From NCBI RefSeq assembly GCF_006376615.1, contig NZ_VEXQ01000026.1, positions 1 to 43,194 on the forward strand: a stretch of DNA of 43,194 nt. The letters run 5' to 3'. A model generated the notes under the pieces. The model did not search any database, had not been told where the DNA came from, and saw only the letters and a list, made by a program, of their open reading frames with translations. The position numbers and the translations under genes are program-made. Shown here in pieces: positions 34,713 through 43,194 of this stretch. This stretch comes from Buttiauxella sp. B2. GTDB lineage: Bacteria; Pseudomonadota; Gammaproteobacteria; Enterobacterales; Enterobacteriaceae. Every line of letters starts with the position of its first letter. The first letter of the stretch is position 1.

Positions 34713-34743
34713 AAAGCCAACAGGAATACCTGTTGGCTTTTTT
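34713..34743 (+). terminator. Terminator after tyrA
   Basis: AAAGCCAACAGG, loop AATA, CCTGTTGGCTTT then TTT. It ends only 23 bases before the SMP-30-like gene, so that gene should need its own promoter or read-through. A TATAAT without a good -35 lies just before the stem, at 34705-34710. Confidence 0.92.
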
Positions 34744-34765
34744 ATTGGCGATTAAGGATAGAGAA

Positions 34766-35638
34766 ATGGCCCAGTTGCAAGTTCTGTTCGATTACACCGG
34801 TCACTTACCTGAATGCCCCACATGGAATGCTGAGGAAAATTGCCTCTATTGGACGGACATTCTCGAAAATGAAATTCATCGCTATAACATCGCAAGCGAA
34901 AATCATGATGTGATTCAGTTTTCCGAAGAGGTCGGATGTTTTGCTTTGTGCGAAACAGGAGGGTTTATTGTCGCGCTGCGCAGCGGAATTTATCTTACTA
35001 ATCACACCGGGCTAATAACCAAGAAAGTTTGTGATAACCCGAACAACCCTGCTCTGGCTCGTTTCAATGATGGTGGAACCGACCGGGACGGGCGTTTTTA
35101 TGCAGGAACGTTTTGGGGACCGGGAGATTACAACGGTGCATTGTTGTGTCGTGTGGATAACGATTTGACTCCGCATGTCATCCAGCATGATATCCATGGC
35201 GCCAATGGTTTGGCTTTTAGTGAAGATAAAAAATGGATGTATACCTCGGACACGCCAAACCGGGTGATTTACAGAACGCCGCTAGATGACCAGGGTGAGC
35301 CGGGTGAGCGTGAAGTGTTTAAACGCTTTGAACCGGGGGAGGGCATACCTGATGGTGCGGCAATAGATGTAGAGGGATGTTACTGGACCGCGCTATTTGA
35401 TGGTTATCGTATTGCGCGTTTATCGCCAGATGGTGATTTACTTGGAGAGTACGAGCTACCGGTGCGTTGCCCAACTATGGTCTGTTTTGGTGGTGATGAT
35501 ATGAAAACGCTATTCATCACAACAACTCGAGAAAATATGGATGATGCTGAGATAGTAGAGAAACCACTTTCGGGGGCAATTTTTACGCTGAATGTCGCGG
35601 TAGCGGGTTTGCCGAAACTGAAGTTTAAAGAGATGTAG
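34766..35638 (+). CDS. SMP-30/regucalcin-family sugar lactonase-like protein
   Basis: A 290-residue six-bladed beta propeller of the SMP-30/gluconolactonase/LRE-like family, divalent-metal enzymes that open sugar lactones. Likely metal ligands are Glu16 (LPECPTW), the Asn of GANGLAFS and the Asp of GIPDGAAIDVEG. The substrate-side loop RFNDGGTDRDGRFYAGTFWG is typical. The substrate cannot be told; gluconolactone or arabinonolactone types are both possible. ATG 34766 (MAQLQVLFDYTGHLPE) has AAGGA upstream and fits the family start. E. coli K-12 has no gene at this place between tyrA and pheA. It is convergent with pheA. Confidence 0.88.
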   Translation: MAQLQVLFDYTGHLPECPTWNAEENCLYWTDILENEIHRYNIASENHDVIQFSEEVGCFALCETGGFIVALRSGIYLTNHTGLITKKVCDNPNNPALARFNDGGTDRDGRFYAGTFWGPGDYNGALLCRVDNDLTPHVIQHDIHGANGLAFSEDKKWMYTSDTPNRVIYRTPLDDQGEPGEREVFKRFEPGEGIPDGAAIDVEGCYWTALFDGYRIARLSPDGDLLGEYELPVRCPTMVCFGGDDMKTLFITTTRENMDDAEIVEKPLSGAIFTLNVAVAGLPKLKFKEM

Positions 35639-35665
35639 TAAGCCAGCGAGACGCTGGCTTACTAC
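35635..35665. terminator. 14-bp perfect hairpin between the SMP-30-like gene and pheA
   Basis: GTAGTAAGCCAGCG pairs perfectly with CGCTGGCTTACTAC around a three-base AGA loop. It includes the stop codon of the SMP-30-like gene and ends six bases from the pheA stop. No T tract follows on either strand, so it is an unusual shared terminator or an mRNA 3' end stabiliser for both convergent genes. Confidence 0.6.
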
Positions 35666-35670
35666 CAGTG

Positions 35671-36831
35671 TTATGCCGGATCGACAGGTACAACATTCTC
35701 GCTTGGATAACAACCCAGCACTTTCATTGAACGAGTAATTTCGCCAAGCTCACGGAGCGCTCTGTGCATGGCTTCATCATTCAGGTTCGCTTGTATATCC
35801 AGATAAAACATCTCTTCCCATGGGTTACCGTTGATTGGTCGTGATTCCAACTTCGTCATGATCAGATTGTGGTTTCGCAGTACCAGAAGTGCTTCTACCA
35901 ACGCACCAGCTTGCTGGCCTGTTGCCATGAGCAGAGTGGTTTTTGCTGGAACCTGGTCAGTCACTTCAATTGCTTTGCGTGCCAGAACGATGAAACGGGT
36001 AATGTTTTGTGTCTGGTTTGCCAGGTTGCGTTCCAGAACTTGCAACCCATACAACCCACCACCGGCTTCGCTACCCAGTGCTGCCACATATGGCGAATTA
36101 GCCTGTGCGACTTTCTCCATCGCCGCAGACGTACTTTCGCAATATTCAATTTTCCAGTTTGGATAGCGGTTAATAAATTGGCTGCATTGTTGGAAAGGTT
36201 GCGGATGGCTGTACACCGTCTGAATGCTGTCTAAATCCGAGGTGCCTTTGACTAACACACAGTGGTCGATAGGCACGGTCATTTCAGCAACGATAGACAA
36301 GCTGGTGTGCTGTAACAGATCGTAGACATCATTAATTGCGCCTGAACTGGTGTTCTCCAGCGGTACGACTGCGTAATCAGCCTGGCCTGTTTCAACCTGA
36401 TTGAAGATGTCATGGAATTTGGCACAGCCGCTTTCAATAAACTGTTCAAAATGACGTGCGGCGTACTGGCGTGCGGCCAAATGCGAGTAAGAACCTTTCG
36501 GACCAAGGAAAGCAATTCGAGCAGATTGTGGATTAGTTTTATTCAGATGCTGCTGTAATAGTGTTTGCTGCGTCAGTACCGAATCTTCAATGATCAGCTG
36601 GAACAGACGAGTAATATAATGGGCATCCAGATTATGCGTCTTACCCAAAGTAATCAGGCGTTCCAGTAAATCCCGCTCGCGGTCGATGTCACGCACCGGG
36701 CGGTGAGTTGCAAGCTTAGCTTTTCCGACTTCTACAGCTAATAAGCGACGCTCTGCCAGCAATGCCAGCAATTTTACATCCAGGGCGCTGATTTTATCGC
36801 GCAGTGCCAGCAATGGGTTTGTCTCACTCAT
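35671..36831 (-). CDS. pheA: Bifunctional chorismate mutase / prephenate dehydratase
   Basis: A 386-residue fusion: AroQ-type chorismate mutase (1-90, [20 protein letters not shown]), prephenate dehydratase (about 105-285, [20 protein letters not shown] and TFxxR-type [10 protein letters not shown]) and a C-terminal ACT domain (about 300-380, [23 protein letters not shown] with the ESRP motif) for phenylalanine feedback. It makes phenylpyruvate. ATG 36831 matches the E. coli start and length. It is preceded by the pheL leader and attenuator. Confidence 0.98.
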   Translation of the reverse strand: MSETNPLLALRDKISALDVKLLALLAERRLLAVEVGKAKLATHRPVRDIDRERDLLERLITLGKTHNLDAHYITRLFQLIIEDSVLTQQTLLQQHLNKTNPQSARIAFLGPKGSYSHLAARQYAARHFEQFIESGCAKFHDIFNQVETGQADYAVVPLENTSSGAINDVYDLLQHTSLSIVAEMTVPIDHCVLVKGTSDLDSIQTVYSHPQPFQQCSQFINRYPNWKIEYCESTSAAMEKVAQANSPYVAALGSEAGGGLYGLQVLERNLANQTQNITRFIVLARKAIEVTDQVPAKTTLLMATGQQAGALVEALLVLRNHNLIMTKLESRPINGNPWEEMFYLDIQANLNDEAMHRALRELGEITRSMKVLGCYPSENVVPVDPA

Positions 36832-36852
36832 AACGCTACCTTTTCGAAAGCC

Positions 36853-36883
36853 ATAAAAAAGGCCTCCCGCTTGGGGAGGCCTG
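36853..36883 (-). terminator. pheA attenuator
   Basis: On the minus strand AGGCCTCCC, loop CAAGC, GGGAGGCCT then TTTTTT, between pheL and pheA. It ends transcription when phenylalanyl-tRNA is plentiful and the ribosome clears pheL quickly. Confidence 0.92.
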
Positions 36884-36929
36884 TTTGTTCGTCTTCGCAT
36901 TCTTTATCACACGACGAATTGCCTCCCAT

Positions 36930-36977
36930 TTAGGGGAAGGTAAAAAAGAATGCGAAGAAAAACGGCAATAATTTCAT
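36930..36977 (-). CDS. pheL: pheA leader peptide
   Basis: A 15-residue leader, MKLLPFFFAFFFTFP, with seven phenylalanines. Ribosome stalling at the Phe codons under phenylalanine shortage prevents formation of the downstream attenuator stem. It has a good AGGA site upstream of ATG 36977. E. coli has HI where this peptide has LL at residues 3-4; the Phe codons are kept. Confidence 0.95.
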   Translation of the reverse strand: MKLLPFFFAFFFTFP

Positions 36978-37004
36978 AATCGGTTCCTGATAAGTCAGAC
37001 AAGT

Positions 37005-37034
37005 AAGGTACCCGGTCTGTTTTCGCTCTGTCAA
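37005..37034 (-). promoter_or_regulatory. pheL-pheA promoter
   Basis: -35 TTGACA (37029-37034) is a perfect hexamer; -10 TACCTT (37005-37010) is weak; the spacer is 18 bp. The -35 directly abuts the T tract of the raiA terminator. The -10 departs from the TATAAT-like element I recall for E. coli. Confidence 0.75.
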
Positions 37035-37058
37035 TAAAAAACGCGCCCGGAGGCGCGT
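37035..37058 (-). terminator. Terminator of raiA
   Basis: On the minus strand ACGCGCC, loop TCCG, GGCGCGT then TTTTTATT, about 25 bases after the raiA stop. Processed 3' fragments of raiA mRNA (RaiZ) are known Hfq- or ProQ-bound sRNAs in Salmonella, so an equivalent may end here. Confidence 0.88.
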
Positions 37059-37083
37059 TGCAGTGATTGATAAAGCTAATTCA

Positions 37084-37425
37084 TTACTCTTCTTCAATTT
37101 CTTCCGCGAAGGCAACGTCTTTCACTGAACCTGCTGTGCGACGTGCCTCACCCTTGTGTTGCACTTTATTCAACTGCCGCTCCAGTTTGTTGATCAAATC
37201 GTTGATAGCTGTATACATATCATCGTGTTTGGCGCTCGCTACGAGCTGGCCATTTGGCGTGTTAATCGTGGCATCAGCCACAAAACCTTTCGGTTCTTTG
37301 GACAAAACAATATGTGGGTTAATTAGATGAGTTTGCCACTTGTCCAGTTTAGATAGACGGTCTGCGACGTGCTGACGAATAGCTGGGGTGATTTCCATTT
37401 GCTTACTGGTAATGTTCATTGTCAT
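37084..37425 (-). CDS. raiA: Ribosome-associated inhibitor RaiA (hibernation factor, YfiA)
   Basis: A 113-residue HPF-family protein ([20 protein letters not shown]) that binds the 30S channel where tRNA and mRNA lie and keeps 70S ribosomes inactive in stationary phase and cold. The acidic C-terminal tail (FAEEIEEE) is conserved. ATG 37425 matches the E. coli start and length; upstream in-frame codons are not conserved. A CRP site with a fitting -10 lies upstream, in keeping with cAMP-CRP control. Confidence 0.97.
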   Translation of the reverse strand: MTMNITSKQMEITPAIRQHVADRLSKLDKWQTHLINPHIVLSKEPKGFVADATINTPNGQLVASAKHDDMYTAINDLINKLERQLNKVQHKGEARRTAGSVKDVAFAEEIEEE

Positions 37426-37462
37426 AAAAGTTACCTCTTGTCTTTCCCGTCTTGGTAACTCC

Positions 37463-37504
37463 AGCATACCTTTCTGAATGTCAAAATGTGTGATGTGAAT
37501 CACA
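37463..37504 (-). promoter_or_regulatory. CRP site and promoter of raiA
   Basis: A CRP core TGTGA-N6-TCACA (37489-37504) has both perfect halves. A -10 TATGCT (37463-37468) would start transcription near 37456, which puts the CRP centre at about -41, the class II activation position. No separate good -35 is seen, as expected for such promoters. Confidence 0.75.
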
Positions 37505-37651
37505 CTATTTTGTCACTTTTTGTCAGCAAACACTTTTTGTGAGGCAGGACAGGATCTCTGTTTTTAAAGCTTGTGGAACGGTAAAATAGCGTCCATATTT
37601 GATTGGATGACCTGACGCTAAACCGTTTCAGTTTGACGTGCTCAGGTAATA

Positions 37652-37679
37652 AAAATGGCAGCCATAGGGCTGCCATTTT
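37652..37679. terminator. Terminator downstream of bamD
   Basis: AAAATGGCAGCC / GGCTGCCATTTT with a short loop; on the minus strand it is followed by TATTACC after five T residues. It ends bamD transcription, 20-40 bases after its stop. Confidence 0.85.
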
Positions 37680-37698
37680 GTTTTTGCAAATCAGTCAA

Positions 37699-38436
37699 TC
37701 AGGTATTGTTGCCGTTGGCCGCGATAATTTTTGCAACTTTGTCGGCCTGAGCCGGCATTTGCATTTCACGGTAGGCGTTTTCCATCAGCTTCAGACCATC
37801 ACGAGTGGCCTGAGTATCAGGGAAATCACGTAACATTCCTTCGACACGGTTAACTACTGCAACCCACGCGCCGCGTTTAGTGTAGTATTGCGCCACGGAA
37901 AGCTCATATTTCGCTAAACGATCTTTCAGGAACACCAGACGCTTGGTGGCATCGGAGACATACTGGCTGTTCGGATAAGCGCGCACCAGTTTAGAGAAAT
38001 CGTTGAAAGCGTCACGAGCATGCTGTGGGTCGCGGTCTGAACGATCTACGCCAAAGAAACCTTGTAATGCGCTATCATCCAACGCCATGTCCGTCAGACC
38101 GCGCATGTAAAGTACGTAGTCAACGTTTGGATGGGTAGGATTTAGGCGCATAAAGCGATCAATTGCTGCCTGAGCCAATGGCAAGTCAGCATTCTTGTAG
38201 TAAGCGTAAATAAGATCTAGCTGCACTTGCTGCGAGTAAGGTCCGAACGGATAACGGTTATCCAGCGCTTCCAGTTGCGTTATCGCCGCTTTAAAGTTAC
38301 CGTCCTGCAACTTTTGCTGGGCAGTCGCATAGATCTCAGAAGGTGGACTATCAGGAACCTCATCCTTGGAACTGGAGCAACCAGCCAAAGCCAGGCTCAA
38401 CGTGGCTGCTGCCACCAGATATTTCATACGCGTCAT
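37699..38436 (-). CDS. bamD: Outer membrane assembly lipoprotein BamD
   Basis: A 245-residue essential lipoprotein of the BAM complex. Signal peptide [20 protein letters not shown] with lipobox LAGC at Cys20, followed by five tetratricopeptide-like repeats ([71 protein letters not shown]). It binds BamA and substrate targeting signals at the periplasmic face. The length is identical to E. coli BamD. It is divergent from rluD. Confidence 0.98.
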   Translation of the reverse strand: MTRMKYLVAAATLSLALAGCSSSKDEVPDSPPSEIYATAQQKLQDGNFKAAITQLEALDNRYPFGPYSQQVQLDLIYAYYKNADLPLAQAAIDRFMRLNPTHPNVDYVLYMRGLTDMALDDSALQGFFGVDRSDRDPQHARDAFNDFSKLVRAYPNSQYVSDATKRLVFLKDRLAKYELSVAQYYTKRGAWVAVVNRVEGMLRDFPDTQATRDGLKLMENAYREMQMPAQADKVAKIIAANGNNT

Positions 38437-38566
38437 GACGTTTTGACTTTCCTCAGAATGTTATCCGGGAGGCTCGCAGTTCCAGCTCCCGATAAAGACC
38501 AGCTACAATAGCACACTATATTAAACGGCATTGCCGTAAAACCCAACGTTAACGAAGAAGCTGTCT

Positions 38567-39547
38567 ATGGCACAACTAGTACAACTCAACGCAACAGTGT
38601 CCGAATCTCAACTCGGTCAACGCTTAGATCAAGCTTTGGCCGAATTGTTCCCTGATTATTCACGATCGCGTATAAAAGAATGGATTCTTGATCAGCGAGT
38701 GCTGATCAATGGCAACATCAGCGACAAGCCGAAAGAAAAAGTGTTGGGTGGCGAAAGCGTCACTATCAATGCGGAAATTGAGGAAGATGTGCGCTGGGAA
38801 CCACAAGATATCCCGCTCAATATCGTCTATGAAGATGATGATATTCTGGTGATTAACAAACCGCGTGATTTCGTTGTGCATCCTGGTGCGGGTAACCCTG
38901 ACGGGACCGTACTGAATGCATTACTGCATTACTATCCGCCGATTGTAGATGTTCCACGTGCAGGTATTGTTCATCGCCTGGATAAAGACACTACCGGTTT
39001 GATGGTCGTGGCGAAAACTGTTCCTGCGCAAACTCACTTGGTTGAAGCTTTGCAATTACGCGAAATCACGCGTGAATACGAAGCGGTTGCGATCGGTCAT
39101 ATGACCGCTGGTGGCACAGTAGAAGAGCCAATCAGCCGCCACCCTACCAAGCGTACACATATGTCTGTGCATCCGATGGGTAAACCGGCGGTTACGCATT
39201 ATCGAATCATGGAACATTTCCGTGTGCATACGCGTCTGCGTTTGCGTCTGGAAACAGGTCGTACACACCAGATTCGTGTGCATATGGCTCACATTACTCA
39301 TCCATTGGTTGGCGATCAGCTTTACGGTGGCCGCCCACGTCCGCCAAAAGGTGCGTCTGAAGAGTTTGTGAGCGTACTGCGTAAGTTTGACCGTCAGGCT
39401 CTGCATGCAACTATGCTGCGCCTTCATCATCCAATCAGCGGTATGTTGATGGAATGGCATGCGCCGATTCCTCAAGATATGGTTGAATTGATTGAAGCAT
39501 TGCGCGCTGATACAGAAATCCATAAGGATCAACTGGACTGGCTATGA
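38567..39547 (+). CDS. rluD: 23S rRNA pseudouridine synthase D
   Basis: A 326-residue RluA-family enzyme that makes pseudouridines 1911, 1915 and 1917 in helix 69 of 23S rRNA, needed for normal 50S assembly. It has an N-terminal S4 domain (GQRLDQALAELFPDYSRSRIKEWI), the catalytic HRLDKDTTGLMVVAK with its Asp near residue 139, and the RTHQIRVHM motif. ATG 38567 is the conserved start. Its end overlaps pgeF by four bases (ATGA), the same as in E. coli. Confidence 0.97.
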   Translation: MAQLVQLNATVSESQLGQRLDQALAELFPDYSRSRIKEWILDQRVLINGNISDKPKEKVLGGESVTINAEIEEDVRWEPQDIPLNIVYEDDDILVINKPRDFVVHPGAGNPDGTVLNALLHYYPPIVDVPRAGIVHRLDKDTTGLMVVAKTVPAQTHLVEALQLREITREYEAVAIGHMTAGGTVEEPISRHPTKRTHMSVHPMGKPAVTHYRIMEHFRVHTRLRLRLETGRTHQIRVHMAHITHPLVGDQLYGGRPRPPKGASEEFVSVLRKFDRQALHATMLRLHHPISGMLMEWHAPIPQDMVELIEALRADTEIHKDQLDWL

Positions 39548-40275
39548 GCAAATTGATCGTCCCGCATTGGCCGCTTCCTGAGGGAGTGGCTGCGTGCAGT
39601 TCGACACGTATCGGCGGTGTTAGTCAACCGCCTTACGATTCGCTTAATCTTGGGGCGCACTGCGGTGATGTCTTGAGTGATGTCGAAGAAAACCGTTGTC
39701 TTTTTTATGCTGCCGCCACTTTGCCCTCGAAACCCGTTTGGTTAGAGCAGGTACATGGCAAAGGCGTGCTAAAACTTACCGGCGAGCCATATCTGTCTAA
39801 GCGTGCTGATGCTTCTTATAGCTCAACGCCAGGTACTGTTTGCGCGGTAATGACAGCAGATTGTCTGCCAGTGCTATTCTGTAATAAGGCTGGGACGGAA
39901 GTTGCTGCTGCTCATGCAGGATGGCGTGGTTTATGCGAAGGCGTGCTTGAAGAGACGGTTGCTTGCTTTAGCGATGTGCCGGAAAACATCATCGCCTGGC
40001 TTGGGCCGGCTATTGGCCCTGAAGCATTTGAAGTTGGTCCTGAAGTACGTGAAGCGTTTATGGCTAAAGACATTCAAGCCGATAGTGCATTTCACCCGTC
40101 AGGAGAAAAATACATCGCTGACATTTATACTCTGGCACGCCAGCGCTTGTCTGCCGTAGGTGTTAAACACATTTATGGGGGGGACCGCTGTACTTACAGT
40201 GAAGCGGGTGATTTTTTCTCATATCGACGCGATAGAACCACTGGCCGTATGGCAAGTTTCATTTGGCTGATATAA
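39544..40275 (+). CDS. pgeF: Multicopper-oxidase-like / purine nucleoside and peptidoglycan editing protein
   Basis: A 243-residue DUF152 (YfiH/LACC1) family protein. His and Cys metal ligands are visible (WLEQVHGKGV; MTADCLPVLF; AAAHAGWRGLCEG). Members were reported as laccase-like oxidases, purine nucleoside enzymes, and in E. coli as an editor that removes misincorporated L-Ser from peptidoglycan precursors. It overlaps rluD by four bases, so it is translationally coupled. Which activity dominates here is not readable. Confidence 0.93.
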   Translation: MSKLIVPHWPLPEGVAACSSTRIGGVSQPPYDSLNLGAHCGDVLSDVEENRCLFYAAATLPSKPVWLEQVHGKGVLKLTGEPYLSKRADASYSSTPGTVCAVMTADCLPVLFCNKAGTEVAAAHAGWRGLCEGVLEETVACFSDVPENIIAWLGPAIGPEAFEVGPEVREAFMAKDIQADSAFHPSGEKYIADIYTLARQRLSAVGVKHIYGGDRCTYSEAGDFFSYRRDRTTGRMASFIWLI

Positions 40276-40337
40276 CCTATTGAATCAAGACGATCCAGTG
40301 CGGGTAACTCACGCTTCAAATATTTCAGGTCATTAAC

Positions 40338-40365
40338 CTTGAATAATTGAGGGATGACCTCATTT
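40338..40365 (+). promoter_or_regulatory. Sigma-32 heat-shock promoter of clpB
   Basis: -35 CTTGAAT (40338-40344) and -10 CCTCATTT (40358-40365) with a 13-bp spacer. It lies 44 bases before the clpB start and resembles the known E. coli clpB promoter. Confidence 0.87.
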
Positions 40366-40409
40366 AATCTCCAGTAGCGAATTTGACCTGTTTATATATG
40401 GGAGGAATT

Positions 40410-42983
40410 ATGCGTCTGGATCGTCTTACTAATAAATTCCAGCTTGCTCTCGCCGATGCCCAGTCCTTAGCTCTCGGGCACGACAACCAATTTATCGAAC
40501 CCCTTCACTTGATGAGCGCACTGCTCAATCAGGAAGGCGGATCTGTGCGTCCTTTACTGACATCTGCTGGCGTAAATGCCGACCAGTTGCGTACAGCGAT
40601 AGAGCAAGCATTAAGCCGTTTGCCACAAGTTGAAGGAACTGGCGGTGACGTACAGCCTTCGCAGGATTTAGTCCGTGCATTAAACCTGTGTGACAAGCTG
40701 GCGCAAAAACGAAATGACAACTTTATTTCGTCAGAGTTATTTGTTCTGGCAGCACTTGAATCACGCGGAACATTAACTGATTTACTGAAATCAGCAGGTG
40801 CTACCACGGCAAATGTAACAGCAGCAATTGAGCAAATGCGTGGAGGCGAGAACGTGAATGATCAAGGTGCCGAAGACCAACGTCAGGCATTGAAAAAATA
40901 TACTGTCGATCTGACCGAGCGTGCAGAACAAGGCAAGCTTGACCCGGTGATCGGCCGTGATGAAGAAATTCGTCGTACCATCCAGGTATTACAACGCCGT
41001 ACCAAAAACAACCCGGTATTAATCGGTGAGCCTGGTGTAGGTAAAACCGCAATTGTTGAAGGATTGGCACAGCGCATCATTAACGGTGAAGTACCGGAAG
41101 GACTGAAAGGCCGTCGGGTACTGGCACTTGATATGGGCTCGCTGGTGGCCGGCGCGAAATACCGTGGTGAGTTTGAAGAACGACTTAAAGGTGTGCTGAA
41201 CGACCTTTCCAAGCAGGAAGGTAATGTCATCCTATTTATTGACGAATTGCACACGATGGTTGGTGCGGGTAAAGCAGACGGTGCTATGGACGCGGGTAAT
41301 ATGCTCAAACCTGCGCTGGCCCGTGGTGAATTGCACTGTGTAGGTGCTACAACGCTTGATGAATATCGTCAATATATAGAAAAAGATGCGGCACTTGAGC
41401 GTCGCTTCCAGAAAGTATTCGTTGCGGAGCCTTCTGTTGAAGACACCATTGCTATTTTGCGTGGGCTGAAAGAGCGCTATGAATTGCACCACCATGTACA
41501 AATCACTGACCCGGCAATTGTTGCGGCTGCTACTTTGTCGCATCGTTATATTGCCGATCGTCAGTTGCCGGACAAAGCCATCGACCTTATCGATGAAGCG
41601 GCTTCCAGCATTCGTATGCAGATTGACTCGAAACCAGAAGAGTTAGATCGTCTCGATCGCCGTATTATCCAGCTCAAGCTGGAACAGCAGGCATTGAAGA
41701 AAGAGTCGGACGAAGCGAGCCAAAAACGTTTGAGTATGCTTGAGGAAGAATTAGGGCAGAAAGAGCGTGAGTATTCAGTGCTGGAAGAAGAGTGGAAAGC
41801 TGAGAAAGCTTCACTTTCTGGTGAGCAGACGATCAAAGCGGAGCTGGAGCAGGCGAAAATTGCCATTGAACAAGCTCGCCGTGTTGGTGACCTTGCCAGA
41901 ATGTCCGAGCTGCAATATGGGAAAATCCCAGAGCTTGAGAAACAGCTTGCGGCTGCAACGCAGAATGAAGGCAAAACAATGCGTCTGCTGCGTAACAAAG
42001 TCACCGATGTAGAAATTGCAGATGTGTTGGCGCGCTGGACGGGGATCCCTGTTGCTCGCATGCTCGAAGGTGAGCGCGATAAACTTCTACGTATGGAGCA
42101 GCAACTTCATACCCGTGTTATCGGGCAGAATGAAGCTGTAGAAGCCGTATCGAACGCAATTCGTCGCAGCCGTGCAGGTTTGTCCGACCCGAACCGCCCA
42201 ATTGGTTCGTTCTTGTTCCTTGGGCCAACCGGTGTGGGTAAAACTGAACTGTGCAAAACGCTGGCTAACTTTATGTTTGATAGCGATGACGCGATGGTGC
42301 GTATCGATATGTCCGAGTTTATGGAAAAACACTCGGTTTCGCGTTTGGTCGGTGCGCCTCCTGGATACGTCGGTTACGAAGAAGGTGGCTATCTGACAGA
42401 AGCGGTTCGTCGCCGTCCTTACTCTGTCATCTTGTTGGATGAAGTAGAGAAAGCACACCCGGACGTATTCAACATCTTATTACAGGTACTAGATGATGGG
42501 CGTCTAACTGACGGGCAGGGGAGAACAGTCGACTTCCGTAATACGGTTGTGATAATGACCTCTAACTTGGGTTCAGATTTGATTCAGGAACGCTTCGGCG
42601 ATCTGGACTATGGTCATATGAAGGATCTGATTCTTGGTGTTGTCAGCCAGAATTTCCGCCCAGAGTTCGTTAACCGTATAGATGAAGTCGTTGTATTCCA
42701 CCCACTGGGTGAGCAACATATTGCTTCTATTGCGCAGATTCAATTGCAACGTTTGTATAAACGTCTTGAAGATCGTGGCTATGAAGTCACTATCTCTGAT
42801 GATGCATTGAAGCTGCTTAGCGAGAATGGTTACGACCCAGTATATGGTGCACGACCTTTGAAACGAGCTATCCAGCAGCAGATTGAAAACCCGCTGGCTC
42901 AGCAAATCCTGTCTGGGGAACTGATTCCAGGAAAAATGGTTCATCTAGAAGTTAAAGATGATCATATAGTGGCAGTGCAGTAA
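40410..42983 (+). CDS. clpB: Disaggregase ClpB (Hsp104 family)
   Basis: An 857-residue AAA+ hexameric disaggregase that works with DnaK/DnaJ/GrpE to pull proteins out of aggregates. The N domain (1-145), first AAA module with [18 protein letters not shown], coiled-coil middle domain (about 410-520, rich in Glu/Lys/Gln) and second AAA module with [15 protein letters not shown] are all intact. ATG 40410 ([18 protein letters not shown]) with GGAGG before it matches the E. coli start. An internal start for the shorter form could lie near residue 149 (a GTG at 40854 begins [11 protein letters not shown]). Confidence 0.97.
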   Translation: MRLDRLTNKFQLALADAQSLALGHDNQFIEPLHLMSALLNQEGGSVRPLLTSAGVNADQLRTAIEQALSRLPQVEGTGGDVQPSQDLVRALNLCDKLAQKRNDNFISSELFVLAALESRGTLTDLLKSAGATTANVTAAIEQMRGGENVNDQGAEDQRQALKKYTVDLTERAEQGKLDPVIGRDEEIRRTIQVLQRRTKNNPVLIGEPGVGKTAIVEGLAQRIINGEVPEGLKGRRVLALDMGSLVAGAKYRGEFEERLKGVLNDLSKQEGNVILFIDELHTMVGAGKADGAMDAGNMLKPALARGELHCVGATTLDEYRQYIEKDAALERRFQKVFVAEPSVEDTIAILRGLKERYELHHHVQITDPAIVAAATLSHRYIADRQLPDKAIDLIDEAASSIRMQIDSKPEELDRLDRRIIQLKLEQQALKKESDEASQKRLSMLEEELGQKEREYSVLEEEWKAEKASLSGEQTIKAELEQAKIAIEQARRVGDLARMSELQYGKIPELEKQLAAATQNEGKTMRLLRNKVTDVEIADVLARWTGIPVARMLEGERDKLLRMEQQLHTRVIGQNEAVEAVSNAIRRSRAGLSDPNRPIGSFLFLGPTGVGKTELCKTLANFMFDSDDAMVRIDMSEFMEKHSVSRLVGAPPGYVGYEEGGYLTEAVRRRPYSVILLDEVEKAHPDVFNILLQVLDDGRLTDGQGRTVDFRNTVVIMTSNLGSDLIQERFGDLDYGHMKDLILGVVSQNFRPEFVNRIDEVVVFHPLGEQHIASIAQIQLQRLYKRLEDRGYEVTISDDALKLLSENGYDPVYGARPLKRAIQQQIENPLAQQILSGELIPGKMVHLEVKDDHIVAVQ

Positions 42984-42999
42984 GTCACAAAAAAGATAA

Positions 43000-43025
43000 A
43001 ACGAGCCCTTTGGGGCTCGTTTTTG
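43000..43025 (+). terminator. Terminator of clpB
   Basis: ACGAGCCC, loop TTTG, GGGCTCGT then TTTTG, 17 bases after the clpB stop codon. Confidence 0.93.
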
Positions 43026-43107
43026 TTTAAAAACCAGGCGACATTAAGCTTTGTGATGGCGTGTTGATTGTAAAGTGAGCGAACGATAGGTTTTTTGAAT
43101 TTTATGC

Positions 43108-43143
43108 TTGTCAGCGTCCAGAAAATCCCTATACTGCGCCTCC
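43108..43143 (+). promoter_or_regulatory. Ribosomal RNA operon P1 promoter
   Basis: -35 TTGTCA (43108-43113), 16-bp spacer, -10 TATACT (43130-43135), then GCGCCTCCACTGACACGG, the GC-rich discriminator and start region typical of enterobacterial rrn P1. The AT-rich 43091-43105 stretch fits an UP element. The rrn operon itself (position of E. coli rrnG) lies just past the window. Confidence 0.88.
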
Positions 43144-43194
43144 ACTGACACGGCACAACGGCTTACAAACCGGCCCGTCAGCCAGATGAAAAGC

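Overview
The window is an enterobacterial chromosome segment. From about 20.6 kb rightwards the gene order follows the Escherichia coli/Salmonella backbone: smpB, ratA-rnfH, bamE, recN, nadK, grpE, corB, ypjD, ffh, rpsP-rimM-trmD-rplS, yfiL, aroF-tyrA, pheA with pheL, raiA, bamD, rluD-pgeF, clpB and then an rrn promoter. Protein lengths match the E. coli ones almost residue for residue, but the accessory content differs. The genus cannot be fixed from sequence reading alone; a member of Enterobacteriaceae outside the Escherichia core is most likely.

Region 1 (1-3418) is the right end of a lambdoid-type prophage joined to the 3' end of ssrA (tmRNA). It holds the C-terminal end of a tail fibre gene, its overlapping assembly chaperone, an AT-rich glycosyltransferase cargo gene, a small HTH-like protein, a 57-residue membrane protein with its own promoter and terminator, a hypothetical ORF, and a DinI-like gene behind a LexA box. 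No integrase lies in the window.

Region 2 (3419-20652) contains ssrA and a 16-kb biofilm adhesin locus on the minus strand. The locus has a giant BapA-type adhesin (about 3.73 thousand residues, 27 Ig-like repeats by my count) followed by its own type I secretion system: a TolC-like outer membrane factor, a LapB-like ABC transporter and an HlyD-like adaptor. It separates smpB from ssrA, which are neighbours in E. coli. A 778-bp AT-rich intergenic region lies upstream of bapA and probably holds its regulatory sites.

Region 3 (20653-31822) is housekeeping: trans-translation (smpB), outer-membrane assembly (bamE), SOS repair (recN with three LexA-like boxes), NAD kinase, heat-shock grpE with a sigma-32 promoter, ion transport (corB), SRP (ffh) and the S16/L19 operon.

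Region 4 (31823-43194) holds aromatic amino acid biosynthesis (aroF-tyrA under three TyrR boxes, pheA under pheL attenuation), raiA behind a CRP site, bamD, rluD-pgeF, clpB with a sigma-32 promoter, and the P1 promoter of a ribosomal RNA operon at the very edge. Two departures from E. coli stand out. The yfiR-dgcN-yfiB c-di-GMP cluster is absent between rplS and yfiL, and an SMP-30/regucalcin-type gene sits between tyrA and pheA.

I found no clearly unprecedented system. The most interesting parts are the adhesin locus with its unusual internal and flanking RNA signals, the small prophage cargo genes, and the two local gene-content differences.
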